Positions 31,001 to 42,777 of a DNA stretch of 64,000 nt are shown here, piece by piece. Positions within the stretch are counted from its first letter, which is position 1. Each line of letters begins with the position of its first letter. The notes beneath the pieces are model-generated. The model was not told the origin of the DNA, searched no databases, and saw only the letters and a program-made list of their open reading frames with translations. A program made the translations under genes and the position numbers. The stretch comes from Pseudopithomyces maydicus (lineage: Eukaryota > Ascomycota > Dothideomycetes > Pleosporales > Didymosphaeriaceae). The stretch lies in assembly GCA_026873275.1 (NCBI GenBank), contig JANTUC010000013.1, positions 744,001 through 808,000 on the forward strand, in the 5' to 3' direction.

Positions 31001-32890
31001 CAAACGGTGTTGTGAATAATTTCAATGCAGACAGCGATCCGTAAAGGTTGTTCAAGTCCAAGCTTGCGCCATTATCTTTCAAAACCGTTATAGTTGCGAA
31101 AGTAACGTATGTAGCGACAGTTGTCAACTGAAACATGACGTTGGAAATCAGAGTTACCCAAATCATCAGTTTTCGGAGAAATTTGCCTGCATCCACTTCG
31201 ACATGCCTCAAATTGGTCAACATTTTAAGGACTGTTTCTGTCAATCCTAGCATGCGGACACCTTTCATGTTACCAACGATATATGCTATAGCTGTAACAC
31301 GACGCTCGGTCGCTGCTGCGTATGACAATTGACGTGCTTTCATTACTAGAAGGTTTAAGCCTAAAACAGTCAAGCATACATGGAGCGTGCAACATACCTG
31401 AACCTATCCAAGTGCTGAGGGCAGCGCAAATGAATATCGTCAAGAAAGGGGCTATAAAGGCCAAGCCTAATGCAAGATCAATATCATTCTGATGCCTTCT
31501 TCCTTAGACACGATACTTACCCAGATGTGTGTACATGATGTATGATGAGACTGCAGTCAGAATAAAGGCGGCCCACAGTTCGTTAATCTGCTTAAAGCCC
31601 TGGAGTACCTTGTCCACGTCAACATTCATCAGAACCGTTGCGGTACCTAGATCCACATCTTTCGAAGGTGTCTTTAGTGTTTTCTCGTAAAGCGTAGAAA
31701 TCAAGCAGCCTCGGAGCTTGGTTTGGAAACGAGCCATACTCTGAGCGGACCAACTCAATGAAATGGCAAGGATAACGTAGTTTAGAGCAAACGCTGCAAT
31801 AAGCCCATAACCTTTATTAAGAGATTCAGAACCGTCGCCATTTTGGACAAAAGCAATCATTGCCGAGATCAAATAGGGCTGACTGATGGTGGTTGCTAAC
31901 TGGATGAACCTGGAGTTATACCGTTAATACCATGGCATTGGTAGGTCGACGCAGCTCTTACCGTGTCGGCACGGGTTGCATCAGATCCAACCAAAGCACC
32001 TTGACGATGGTCTTGAGCAATGAGCTCTTTTTCATCTGTTGCTGTTCTATCCAGGCCTTCTGGAATCTAATTACTCGTTCTTTGGATCCAAGGTCCGCGT
32101 CCATGCTGTACAAATCTGCCGGTCTAAGGATCTTCCTGTAGCCTTCTCTAAATAGACCATTGAGAAACCAAAAGACAGATTTTCCAAATAGACCCATAGT
32201 CTCCTCCGGAGGTAATTTTCGGTCTCCATCCGAACGGAAAAGTTCGCGTTTGTCAAGAGACTCTAGCAACAACAGAAGTCCGGTGAGGAATGTGTGGATG
32301 GATGCCGTGGTAACGATAGATGCTGGATAGTCCATTAAAAATAATGTGCGTAGCCTTACAGCATCACAGAGTAGCAATATCAACAGAAAGGATTGTAACA
32401 GCTGGCTTGGGCGTACGGCTCTACTATGCTCCAATTGAGACAGTGTGACGATGAGCAACGAGCTCAGGAACTCCAGAGCTGCCGTAGCAACCGACATGTT
32501 GGTCTTGAACGTTTCGACATCGCTCCATATCGCCAATAGAACGATTGAAGAGACGATGTAACAGACTCCAGTGACCTTTCACAGGCATCAGTACTTGCAC
32601 TTTCGATTACCATGTGCTTTCTATCGAGGCAGCGCTTTACGAAATTTACGGGAGAACGAAAGACAGCAGCCAACGCTTACAGTTTTCAAAAATCCTAGAT
32701 GGGAGTATCTGGCAACCTTGTTACGCCTGCGTCGGAGCGTGGCCAATCGGATAGGCGCCAGGAGCAGCAGTGCAGCTTGGGGCAGAAGACCAAGCACGCT
32801 GTCCTCAAAGCCAAGGGTGAAATCGAAGCCCCCACGACACGAGCCGACGCCCGGTCCAAAGGACCCATCAGTTGAGCAGGCGGCCGACAT
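28033..32890 (-). CDS. Full-size ABC transporter, ABCC/MRP family, one frameshift
   Basis: ATP-driven membrane exporter (organic anions, conjugates or metabolites by family). Nine exons: 32890-32681, 32575-31962, 31909-31521, 31466-31398, 31345-29700, 29624-29279, 29212-29049, 29000-28307, 28255-28033; about 1451 aa. It has an N-terminal TMD0, opening with the DGSFGPGVGSCRGGFDFT block typical of fungal members, then TMD1, NBD1, TMD2 and NBD2. NBD1: Walker A GTVGSGKS, signature LSGGQKNRLS, Walker B LVIDD. As usual in ABCC, NBD1 has Asp where the catalytic Glu would be. NBD2: Walker A GRTGSGKS, signature LSQGERQLFC, Walker B VVLDEATS with Glu. In NBD2 a run of five G (plus 28435-28439) must be six to stay in frame between SIAEAGG and SALDIDLNHV. 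As written the frame stops a few codons later and loses the signature and Walker B. This is a single homopolymer base, so an assembly error is likely. Confidence 0.88.
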
Positions 32891-34798
32891 TGCCCACTGA
32901 TCAGGTGAGGTAAACGCGGTGTTAGTGCAACCCCAGAGTGGAGTGGGTGGGTGAATTCAGGTGGCTCCCACGGCGTAGTTACTCGATGTTCAAGCAACCC
33001 GTACTGTATGTATATGTTGAAAATATTGCGCGTTATCTACTGCGTACGAGCGCTTTCGCCGTCGTCGTCGTCATGGAACGGCTCTAGGGCTCTGTCGAAG
33101 ATACGCGTTGCACATGAGGATTCGCAACCAGTTGACCACGCCTCCTTTCGCGACGCTGACCTGGCCCCCGCTGAGTAACAGCCATGACCGATAGGGAATA
33201 ACCCCCAATGTCGCCACCCTCGCCGATGCTCTTTGGAGAGCGTATTTGTCGATCTTTTGCGTAGCTCTGTACGCGCGCACAGTGAAGCCTGGAGAAGCTG
33301 TCGCTCGTGCATGCGCATCCCCTCGCCCGCAGATACCGCCGCGTCACCAGCGTCAAATCCACGTCGGCTATGTTGCATCACACCATGGCCTCATCCAAAA
33401 TGTTTCCTGAATTCACCAACCTCCACGCTTTTCGCATGCAGAGCAGGCTATCTTCGGCTTATATTTCTTTTAACGAGCGAGCCGCCAGCCCATTGGCGAG
33501 CCCCCCGCATTCACTCACCGCCCACTGGATCCCCCAGAATCTGCTATGCCACCCCTTCACAAAAGCAACGCGAACATGGCGCCCATAGGGAGCACAGCGC
33601 CCTGGCCAGCTTACCTGTCTCAGTCCTGCTATAGCGCAATGTCAGACCTGTGTGTCGGTCGGACTCCCTACGGCCAACGAGCAAGAACAATGCATCAACG
33701 TGGGCTTCACTCGCCCGCATCTTGACCTCCGCGCTACCTCCCCATGGCGCACGCCTGATGCACAAGGTGGAAATAAACCTTGCATAGGTGCGTCTAGCTC
33801 AGAGTCCGGCCTTTCTCGCCGGAATCTACCCCATTCTTTTTCCTAACAGGGCCCGCTTCTTTCGTCCTTTGCTCGGCTGTAAAACTCTAGAAGCTCGGAT
33901 GTACGCTCCCTTGACCCTACTCGGCCAGTGCCGCTATCACACAACTTGCCTCAGCCTTCTGGCGACAAGATAAAGATCCCCGACTTCTGCTTGACTCTCC
34001 GTCCTCTTGTGTCAATCTTCTCCACTCCGCCGCGTCAAACGACCCAGTCTTGTACCCCCGCCAAGCAAACGATCAACAACCAAGACCTCCAAGAAATTCA
34101 AAACATTGAGAAACACTACGCTTATCTACCGGCCCCAGTAATTGGAAACCTATCTGGCACTCATACAGATATACGAGCCGTTACGTCTGTCTGACACCAA
34201 GCCCGCGATCTCCAGGCGCGGCCCGCTGCCAAGTCAAGATCCAGCCAACAGTTGACGCGTCTCAACAGCCCATCACACAACCAAGCTTCTTGGTCCCTAT
34301 AGCTCATACTAGCTGCCACATAAACACTCGAGCACGTCCGGTGAGAGAGTCCGTGGAGTCCTCATAAGCCGCTCGTATAGGCACTGTGTCGGACAACCTA
34401 CTGCGACATCCCGCGCTTCCGCTCAAGGTTCCAAAAGAGTCCACATCGTTTTGACTATTTGGAGACCCGCGCCTTGGCTGCTTGGATTCATTACACAACT
34501 GTCTTAGGAGGGAATATAAACTGAGGTCAAATCTCCGACTGGAACATTCCCCAGCTCAACTCCGCTTCCTTCCAATAAGCTACTCTGGTCATCTGACACC
34601 CCACACTTATCCTCTTTCTACTCACTGCACTCTTACGGGATTACCGGAGCCATCGTCTGCGACGCTTCTCGCTCCTACCGACCCCCCGACCTTGTCCTGC
34701 TTTGTCAGATCCCCTCAAAGCATACCATATAACAACCTCGTCGCCTCCGACACCCTTCTCTCTCCCCACATCAGAAGAACCACCATCACCCTGGCGCA
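32891..34798. other. Intergenic, 1.9 kb between divergent genes
   Basis: No gene supported. It should contain the ABC transporter promoter (minus) and, from about 33.9 kb on, a pyrimidine-rich leader of the small plus-strand gene. Confidence 0.4.
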
Positions 34799-35161
34799 AT
34801 GTCTTCCGGTCGTCTCCACATTCCCTTCCCGCGCACCTATCTCTCTCTCAACGTGCCCGCCAAGAAGGCAGGCAGTCCAGTCGAGCCTACCGCGGCCCCC
34901 GAGCCCCAGCAGTCTGCTCACGCATTTCTTTCCAACCGACCAGCCACTGTCGGCCGTCACGCCTCGGTCTCCTCCGTCAGCAGCGTCGATAGCGTTGCCA
35001 GCTCGGCATCTGTTTCAGCCACCGAACCTCTCGCTTCACCAGTCCTTCAGCAGACGCTTGCATCTTTTATTCCGCTTAACACAAAGTATGCGGCTCCCCC
35101 GAAGACTGCTACGGAGATGAGGGAGCTCGAGAAGCACGACTTCCTCTCCAACAGGCACTAG
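34799..35161 (+). CDS. Small Ser/Ala-rich hypothetical protein (120 aa)
   Basis: Not recognised. A single uninterrupted frame from an ATG in a CGCAATG context after a long CT-rich tract, the usual appearance of a fungal 5' leader. The product opens SSGRLHIPFPRTYLSLNVPA, has a low-complexity centre (ASVSSVSSVDSVASSASVSA), and ends with KTATEMRELEKHDFLSNRH. Codon third positions are C-rich as in neighbouring genes, which favours a real gene. No signal peptide, membrane segment or known motif. It could be an intrinsically disordered regulator; that is a guess. Confidence 0.5.
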   Translation: MSSGRLHIPFPRTYLSLNVPAKKAGSPVEPTAAPEPQQSAHAFLSNRPATVGRHASVSSVSSVDSVASSASVSATEPLASPVLQQTLASFIPLNTKYAAPPKTATEMRELEKHDFLSNRH

Positions 35162-36523
35162 GCACTTGATTGTGCGCTGTGCTGTGTTGTGCTTTGAGCT
35201 TCGCACCGTCCTCGCCTCGGGGCAGGATACGAAAAGGCGTTATCACTGGGAATTTGAATGGTGCTGTGCTCCGTCTCTGGACGTCGAGCATGCACGCTGA
35301 CGGCGACCGAGGGCTTCAAGACAGACTGCTGTCTTGACAAGCAATGCTTGGTCGTCGTTCACGAATTAATGACACATCTCCTACTTCACTTCGGGACACT
35401 ATATAACTACAAAACCATACTCTGGGGCGGTATGGATGGAGGATAGGCGCAGGCACGGTCGGTCGACTTTTACGGAACCTCAACCTCAGAAATTGCCTCC
35501 ATAGCTTTCCCTAACACATGAGAATGAAACCATGCAATCGTCCTTTTGTCTTCCTTCGCGTGTGATGTTCTCTGCGGCGGCACAGCGCTCCCACACCTGC
35601 CTCTTTGGTTATTGTTATCGCATGTGTGCCTTCGGCTAGCCATGAATGGTGATCTTCGGCATGGTCCAAGCATTAGCAAGCCTCGGAGCTTAAACGCGGC
35701 GACATTGCTCACTTGGCCCACGTGCTCGTCCTGAAACGCGATAGGTCGCAGGCAAGCTTTCATCAGGATTGTGCATAATGACACGAGATTGCTCTGTGCG
35801 CAGCGAGCCCCCGTCGACCACCAACACAGTATTTGGCGATCACCGTTTCTATAAGATGCACGAGCTGGCACTGGCCAGCCCGACATGCGTGTTCTAAATG
35901 CGATTCTCGATGCTGCTGCACGCTCTGCTCACCTGAGCACTCGATAAGCCACATGTCATCAGCTTTCTTACATCCAGAATCACCCAGACTCTTTACCCTC
36001 GGGGGTTTTGTCTTCGTGCTCGAATAACCGCCACGCCTCGCAACGTATCACATCGTGCCGTCTGTCGGACTTTCCACCCTGCACTTTCATGGCCACATGC
36101 AGCGTGCATCCTCACGTAATTCCCCTCCACTCACTCCCCCACAAACCACCAAGGGTCCTCCACGTTTCACAGAAGGTGACGGCTGCTCGGCCCCCGAGAC
36201 GCGTGGAAGCCTCGCAGCGACGCCCTCCTGTCACGCGAGGAAGCCCGTGCCAACGAATCGAACCGCGCACATCTGACATCATGTGCAATCCTCCTCGTTC
36301 GGGGTGAAAGGCGTGCTACGAATGTGTGGACGTCGGCGAGTCCAGGTCGGCAAAGGAGCGAACCTTTGTAGGATCTACCCGTCCAACCATTCCTTTCCGT
36401 TCGAAAAGGAGCTCGATGCCCACCGTGACGAGGAAACATCGTCCACACATGCTTACTTACCATACATGCAAACAAAACAAACAAACAGATATACTGACGT
36501 GCAGAATGTCCAGATCCATTACC

Positions 36524-36547
36524 TATATGTATATATATATATATATG
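36524..36547. repeat. (TA)n microsatellite
   Basis: TATATGTA followed by an uninterrupted TA run of about 8 units. Confidence 0.9.
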
Positions 36548-36729
36548 CAATTTTTTGATAAAGATCATCGCACATACATACACGAAGACTGACAGGGATG
36601 CTGCACCCCCAAAACATCCAGACATGCGCGCGACTCCACCGTCCTGGAAAACCCACACACCTGCGCGAGCACGCCAACATCCTGCCAACATATCACAACA
36701 TACCCTGTCCTACCACTCACATGTCAACC

Positions 36730-36744
36730 CCTCTCTCTCTCTCT
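36730..36744. repeat. (CT)n microsatellite in a C/T-rich tract
   Basis: About 7 CT units inside a longer pyrimidine-rich strand bias running from about 36600 to 36880. Confidence 0.85.
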
Positions 36745-36928
36745 GCTCCTCTCCCTCCCTTCCAAATACCAACACCTCCAAAAGTCCCACCCACCCGCAC
36801 CTCCCTGATCCAAGCGCCCACCCGCCGCCCGCTTACTCCCCCTCCCCATCCCTCCCCTACCTCTCCGCTCTGACACCCCTATGACCCAGGCGTCCACGTT
36901 TTTCCTGACGACCCTGAGGATCCTGTTC

Positions 36929-36983
36929 GCATCCGCACCCGCATCCGCACCTGCCTGTCTGTCTGCCTGTCTGCCTGCCTGCC
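36929..36983. repeat. CGCATC and CTGC/CTGT simple repeats
   Basis: Three CGCATC/CGCACC units pass into a CTGCCTGTCTG-type tetranucleotide run. Confidence 0.85.
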
Positions 36984-37002
36984 GCGCCTTCCCTTACCCT
37001 AC

Positions 37003-37115
37003 GAATACATACATACATACATAGGTACATATGTACCCTGCCCCCCAACACACCCGTCGCCTAAAATTACCGTTCCGCGGCTGAATCCCCTGACGACCGC
37101 CGCCGCCGCCGCCGC
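37003..37115. repeat. (ATAC)n and (CCG)n microsatellites
   Basis: ATAC repeats at about 37005-37024, then about six CGC units at about 37096-37115. Confidence 0.85.
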
Positions 37116-38259
37116 TATCTGATTCTGCCGTGCGATTGCCTCGGTCTTATGGCGTGAGATTCCAAATTTGAAAAAAATCGCTAGACGGGAGCGGGCAGCT
37201 TTTGCGCAATTGAGCAAAAGATCGGGAGCGGGTCGGATTTGGAATCTTTGCTGTATTTTATTTTTGTTTCAGGGGCGCTCCGGTGGCTGAATGTAATCAT
37301 GATGCTGATGAGTGTGATGATGACAGGTGACGATGAGGGTGCGCGCCATGGATGGTGTGATGAGAAAGGTGCGAGGGGGCAGATGATCGGAGATTTGGGG
37401 CGGGACTGAAATGTTGCCATGTGTGAAGGTTGAGATACCTTTCTGGGTGTTGTACAATCGTAATCGTACTCTTTGGTGAAATTGGGATAAACGCTGCATG
37501 ATGGATTCACGCCATTCCGGCAATATGCAAAGACATTAAGATAATTATAAAAATTGAGGTCGAAGATGGGGATTTCTCTCGTCGCATATAGTGTGCTGCT
37601 CGCGACCCAGAAGTCTGTCTACTGCGACCATGGTTTCTTTGGCACTGCAACCAAAGTCATACTCTGTACCAACGGAATCGCAAACATCAACGAGGGGCTA
37701 TAACATACAAGGGGCGCTCCAAGCACCGCAACATAAACACTAAGACACCAGAAAACAGGACTGCTAGCCTCCTCCAAACTGAAACACAAACTTCCAGTAT
37801 ATGTGACGGGTCGCCTTCCCGCACCAGACTTTTCTCAAACCAGTAGTAAAAACCGATAGTAGAGGGTTGCAGAGGCACCCGCAACAACATGGGAAGCATA
37901 GGAAACTGGTATGGGCGTTGGACAAACAAAAAAAAGACATGATAGCACCGACGCCCAGGGGTAATATGGTGTTGCAGTCCATTTCGAAAGCTGCTAAAAT
38001 GCAGTCTTGCAGACCTCCAAAAACTCCGTCAAACTCCAATGCTGCGCTCTGCAAGATGACAAGAGGCAATGATATATCCCAAATCCGTGATCGTGACTCA
38101 AAAGTGCATGAGATGAGGCTCGATCGGCGATGATGCGATCGTGACGTGTGGCTTATTATATGATATGGTGGTCGGAACGGAACAGGAGAATATGAGCGAT
38201 TATGCACAGCGGTCGACGTGTGGCCTCGTCAGATGGTAGGTGATGCGAACAGACGAACT

Positions 38260-39589
38260 CTACAATATCCCTGAGTCTTTGAGGGCATTTTGCAGTATGG
38301 TCTCCTTTACGGCCGCGAAGACGAGTCGGATATTTGATGTATCGGTGGCTTGCGTCAGGCTGGAATGGTCAGCAGGAATTACATCGCAACGGATAGAAAT
38401 ACATACTGAGGATATAGGTTCAGGTGTGCCCGATTTACTTGATTGAATCTCCACAGTAGGTATTTTGCGGCGCGATTGACATCGTTGCCTCCAGAATAGT
38501 CGGGAAAGTAGTTCCCTAGTGGCGAGCGCGCCAATTTTGCTTTGAACAAGTCGACCTTGTTGAGGAAGAGGATGATACTGGTTCGCATGAACCACCGGCT
38601 GTTTACTACCGAGTCAAACAAAACCAGACTTTCCATCATGCGGTTCTAGAAGTGGTCAGCCAAGGTAGCGCACGGGCCGGGGGCAGTCTTCTGTACCTGA
38701 GAACTTTCTTCCAAGAGAACCTGGTCGTATTCGCTCAAGGCCACGCAGAAGATGATGGATGTGACGTTTTCGAAACAGTGTATCCATTTCTTGCGTTCGC
38801 TTCGCTGGCCGCCTACGTCAAACATGCTGCGGTTTCATATTAGCCGGAGGATCTAAAATTCACCCGAGCGGGTTTGCCTACTGTATTGACAGCTGTCCCA
38901 TGGTGAACCTCGTCTCGTATATACCCGTAGTCTTTGTACGCGCGCGCAGGACGTCCGACTCGATTGGGATGTAGTTGGGATCGGCTATGCGCATCACCTC
39001 GTCGAAGAAACTGGGGCGGTCAGCAAAGGTGCATGGGGTGCGAGTTGGGTTGCGAGCCGACGCACTATGGAGCAGAGTCCATCAGGTAGAATTCGCTCGA
39101 GTGTTCGAGGACTTTGGATATGCATGAATCGCGCCACACGGAAGTGATGGCTTGTCCCACCCGCACGTCGAGGGGCTTCTCTGGATCGGGGTCGACGGTG
39201 TACTCGAGCAGGTACCTGCAGTATTCCTCGTTGCTTGGGTCGTCGGGGGTGACTTCAAACTGGCTCATTGCGCCGATGAGGGCCTTTGCGCAGTCGATCA
39301 CGTTCTTGTAGATGGTGAGGCGGTACATGGCGAGCTCTTCCTGGGTGTATCCATTCTGGTGTATGATCTTCATCTGCTTGACAATGGTGGACTTTCCGCT
39401 CTCTCCGGAGCCTAGAGGTGGGTGTTAGCGGACGCGGCGATGGCTGGGGTCGGGGGACTCACCCAGCAGGAGGATTTTGCATTCTCGCCGTAACCGACGA
39501 GAATCCTCCTCGAGCTTGCGGTCGATAGCCTGGCTGCGCTTCTTGTGCTCGGCATCCTGGTTGTCGGCGCTGGACATGCAGATGCCCAT
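38260..39589 (-). CDS. G-protein alpha subunit, group III (GNA-3/GanB type)
   Basis: Membrane-bound GTPase relaying receptor signals, in this group mainly to adenylate cyclase/cAMP. Six exons (39589-39463, 39411-39066, 39010-38882, 38826-38697, 38645-38407, 38359-38260) give 356 aa. MGICMSS supplies Gly2 for myristoylation and Cys4 for palmitoylation. P-loop GSGESGKST (split by intron 1), switch I RARTKTTGI with the catalytic Arg, switch II DVGGQRSERKKW with the catalytic Gln, FLNKVDL (NKxD) and TQATDT are all intact. The C-terminus ALKDSGIL lacks the pertussis-toxin-modified Cys found in group I, which places it in group III. Introns are 47-55 nt. It is divergent from the Hog1 gene across 3.2 kb. 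Confidence 0.96.
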
Positions 39590-42500
39590 CTTGTCTGGTG
39601 GCGGGCGTGGGAGGTGCTGCTCAGACCGTGTGCGGGATAGTGGAGAGGCGCGGCGGCCTCAGGCGGGCGAGAGCAATGGCAGACGGGCAGGTCGCGCACG
39701 AAGGCGTCCAGAGACACGGGCTTTTGCTCAATGGTGTTTCGCCGGATGGGGGCGCGATCCGGGAGCAGGTGTGGGTGGTGGACGCGGGTTGGGCGTGGGC
39801 GTGGGCGTGGGCAGGCAGAGGCAATCAGCAGGGCGGCGGCTAGGGGTGCTGCGGGCGTGGGCTGGGGCGCGGTGTGCAGGCGCGGATTGCTGGTGCAGGC
39901 GGTACGGGTGGGTGCGCGCAAGGCGCTCTGCCAGGGCGGATGGGGGTGGAGAATGGAGGTGCGCGATGGTGGAGGTCGCGGGAGCAGTCAGGTCGGGGTG
40001 AAGCCGGGGGCCAGTGCGTCGTGGGTGCAGTAGCAGGTAGTGCCCCCTCTGGTCAGAGCTGAGCAGCAAGGCGTCCCCGGGGCAGGGCGTGGTCGTCGGG
40101 GGGCTCCGGCACGCTCAGGGCCTTTTGGGGCTTTGGGGGCGCTCAGGGAATGGGGTGCTGGGGCTCTGGTGCGCGGGTGCGCTGCTGCTGTCGTGGGCGT
40201 CGCCGTTGCAGGTGGGACTGGACGGCTGCTCTCTGGACGACCGCCGTGCTGGGAAGGAGCGTCGTCTGGCCGGAAGCTAAGCCCCCAAGTCAAGCGTTCC
40301 ACAGTGCCGTGGACACTACAGCGGGCCAAAACAGGCGGCGTGTCGATTGCTCGGCCGTGCCAGCAAACGCGGTGACTGACTCTCTTGTTGGGCAGCGCGG
40401 CGAGGAGTGCGGATGGACAGTCCGGGACACGGCGGCGGGGAGATGCACGCTGCAGCGATGCTGCGAGCTTGCAGGTAGGAGATTTGGCCGCAGCCCAAGC
40501 GCCATTGGACCGCAGCGCTGAAGAGCCCATTCACCAATGCTGCGCGCCCTCGCCGTGCCGTTCCCTGGACGCTGGCTCCGGGCCCGCCCACGCTCGACGA
40601 CACCAACAGCCCGCCTCCCAGCGTTGTGCTGCCGGTGTGTGTGTGTGTCTGTGTGTGTCTGTGTCTGCTGCCCTGCGCTGTGCTGTGCTGTGCTGCGCTG
40701 TGCTGTGCCGTGCTGCCCCGCTGCCTCGTCCTGCGCCGTGCTGCTCTGCGCTGCTGCTCTACAGTGTACTGCTCTGCTGCCCTGGCCAGCCCTGCCTATC
40801 GCCTTCCCTCCCCCCTCTCCTGCTCCTCCTCCTCCGCCGCCGCCTGGTCTCGCAGTCGAGTCAACGCACAGGGTGACGTGCAGCTGAGCCGTCATGCCAT
40901 CTAAATTAGGCACGCAGCCACACACTGCCGCGCTCTACATATTGTCTGCAATCCCTACGACCTATCTTCCGCCGCCGCGCTCAGGCACAGATTAAAGCCC
41001 CATCATCTCTCATCTCCGTGTGACGACCGCTTCGTCGCGATGACGACAAACTGCCTGCCTGCGCCGTCCGCCACCACCTGTGCACCGCCCAGAAACTCCA
41101 CCTCTCGGAGCGTTGCTGCTGTTGCGCGCGCCTTGCTGTCCCCCTCTCCTCCTAACGCGATGCAGCCCAAGCCATCCATTAGCCCGGCACAAGGCACGAC
41201 CAGAGATACTCTACATATCCTTCACTTGCCAGCCCGAGCCAATGTCACCTGTCACCTTGCCCGTCTGCCGTGAAGCGCACCAGCAATCTTGTCCCTACAC
41301 CAGCCGACAGCTGGCATGTGGTCGACCCAGGCGCTACTTCTTGTGTATAGCTGACAGAAGCAGTCGCCGAGGAACCAACCCCCACCCACTCACCCACCCA
41401 ACCCACCCCCGCACAACCCGCGACAGAGGCACGCTTGCAGCATTCCTGTCTCGTCCATCTCTCTGCACATATGTACATCTATCGTCAAGTCTCAGTCAGG
41501 GTGATGATGACCTGTGCCCAACCTTAGGTACACTGTTGCTCACGTGGGGTCGGTTACTGATGTAATCCCATACCACTAACCACGGCTGCTGATGTTATTG
41601 CCCTGGCCTACCTCGTATAGAGCGGCAGTGCAACCTGGGAGCCTTGAAACAGCCCATGCTCTACCACCATGGCACGTTGTAATTTGGCTGAGGAGCTCTG
41701 GCGCAACTGCTGCCACAGACAGTGGCGTGGCCGGTAGGTAGTGGTGCTTTTGGGACACAACGTCAGTTCTACGGAGAATACACGGGCTCTCCACATGTGC
41801 GCATGACATGTCTCGACGTCCCAGCTGCGCTTACGCCGACCGAGCCGACTCGTTTGCTCACAACCATGTATATGGATATATATATACTCCAGGTTGGCAG
41901 ACGAAGGCGCCGCAGAGTCGCTCCATGCTACGCCGTCCTCGTCGCCCACGCAGCACTGTTCCCCGAGCGCACCGTTGCTCTTCGTTCGTGGTTTTGGAGG
42001 TTCGTTGTTCCGTGGAGGAGGGATCGGTTCTCACTGCAGGGCGCACGAGCCCCTGCCACACCTGAGTATTGGCCAGAGAAAGAAAGGCAGTACAGGCGGC
42101 AGGCACGCAGGCACGCAGGCACGCCGGCCGTCGAGTCTGGGGGTGTCGTACTTTTTACAAGTAGAGCAGGAGCTGGATAGTTAGCGCTGGGTAGGGTACA
42201 GGGGAAATGAAGTGCATGGACAACAAATGCATGTGGGCCATGGGAAAGACTAGACTCCAAGTCCATGGTGACGTCAGGTCCAATTCAAACCTGGCATACT
42301 TGTTCGCGGGAAGGCAGTCGGCGAAAGCACGGGACATTTCTCGCTTTCTGTGCTGCCCCTCATCCATTCTTCGCTCTCTTCTTCCCTTCAACCTCACCTC
42401 CAAAGCTCTCGTCGTGTGTTTGTGTTTCCCCGCTCCTGGCAGTGATCGTCCTCCCGTGCCTCGCCCCTCCATCAGCCTTCGACGCGCTACCATCTACTCC

Positions 42501-42777
42501 CCGTGCGCGTCGCGCTCCCCGCCATAGACCGCTTCCAGCAACACTGTCGCTCGCAGAGCCCGCTTGCAGATCCTGTCCAGGTCCAACTGGTTTTTCTGCT
42601 GTCGCCTCCCTGACCTGCCTTGAGTCTCCGCGGCTGCACCCTCCGGCCCAATTACCCGCGCCGCGCCAGCCCACCCAGTCCAGCCCAGCCCATCGCAAAC
42701 CAACAAACCCCACATAACACCGACCATCGCATTCTGCACCCTCGAGCCGACGCCTCACCACCTCTCCATCATTCACC
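39590..42777. promoter_or_regulatory. 3.2-kb divergent region, G-alpha and Hog1 genes
   Basis: Very GC-rich for the first 1.3 kb, then mixed, ending in a CT-rich leader (about 42350-42770) just before the Hog1 ATG. Contains the GTGTGT/GCTGT repeat at 40634-40720. Open frames here are short or compositionally biased and none was accepted as a gene. Several ATGs at about 42207-42245 could act as upstream starts if the leader begins there. Confidence 0.45.
40634..40720. repeat. (GT)n passing into GCTGT pentamer repeat
   Basis: GTGTGTGT with CT interruptions, followed by about eight GCTGT/GCTGC units. It lies in the 5' flank of both signalling genes. Confidence 0.85.

Larger units (their letters stand above)
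35162..38259. other. Gene-poor 3.1-kb region with simple repeats
   Basis: No open frame here resembles a gene. It holds the microsatellites listed at 36524-37115. Open frames of up to 174 codons exist but are compositionally biased or overlap the repeats. Probably contains 3' ends of the flanking convergent genes and possibly non-coding transcripts. Confidence 0.4.

Noticed and set aside
33233..33634. 133-codon plus-strand frame upstream of the small Ser-rich gene
   Set aside because: Composition is biased, no domain is seen, and it overlaps other frames of similar length.
40040..40920. Long overlapping frames on both strands in the G-alpha/Hog1 spacer
   Set aside because: They are open in several frames at once because of GC richness and low-complexity words, with no conserved motif.
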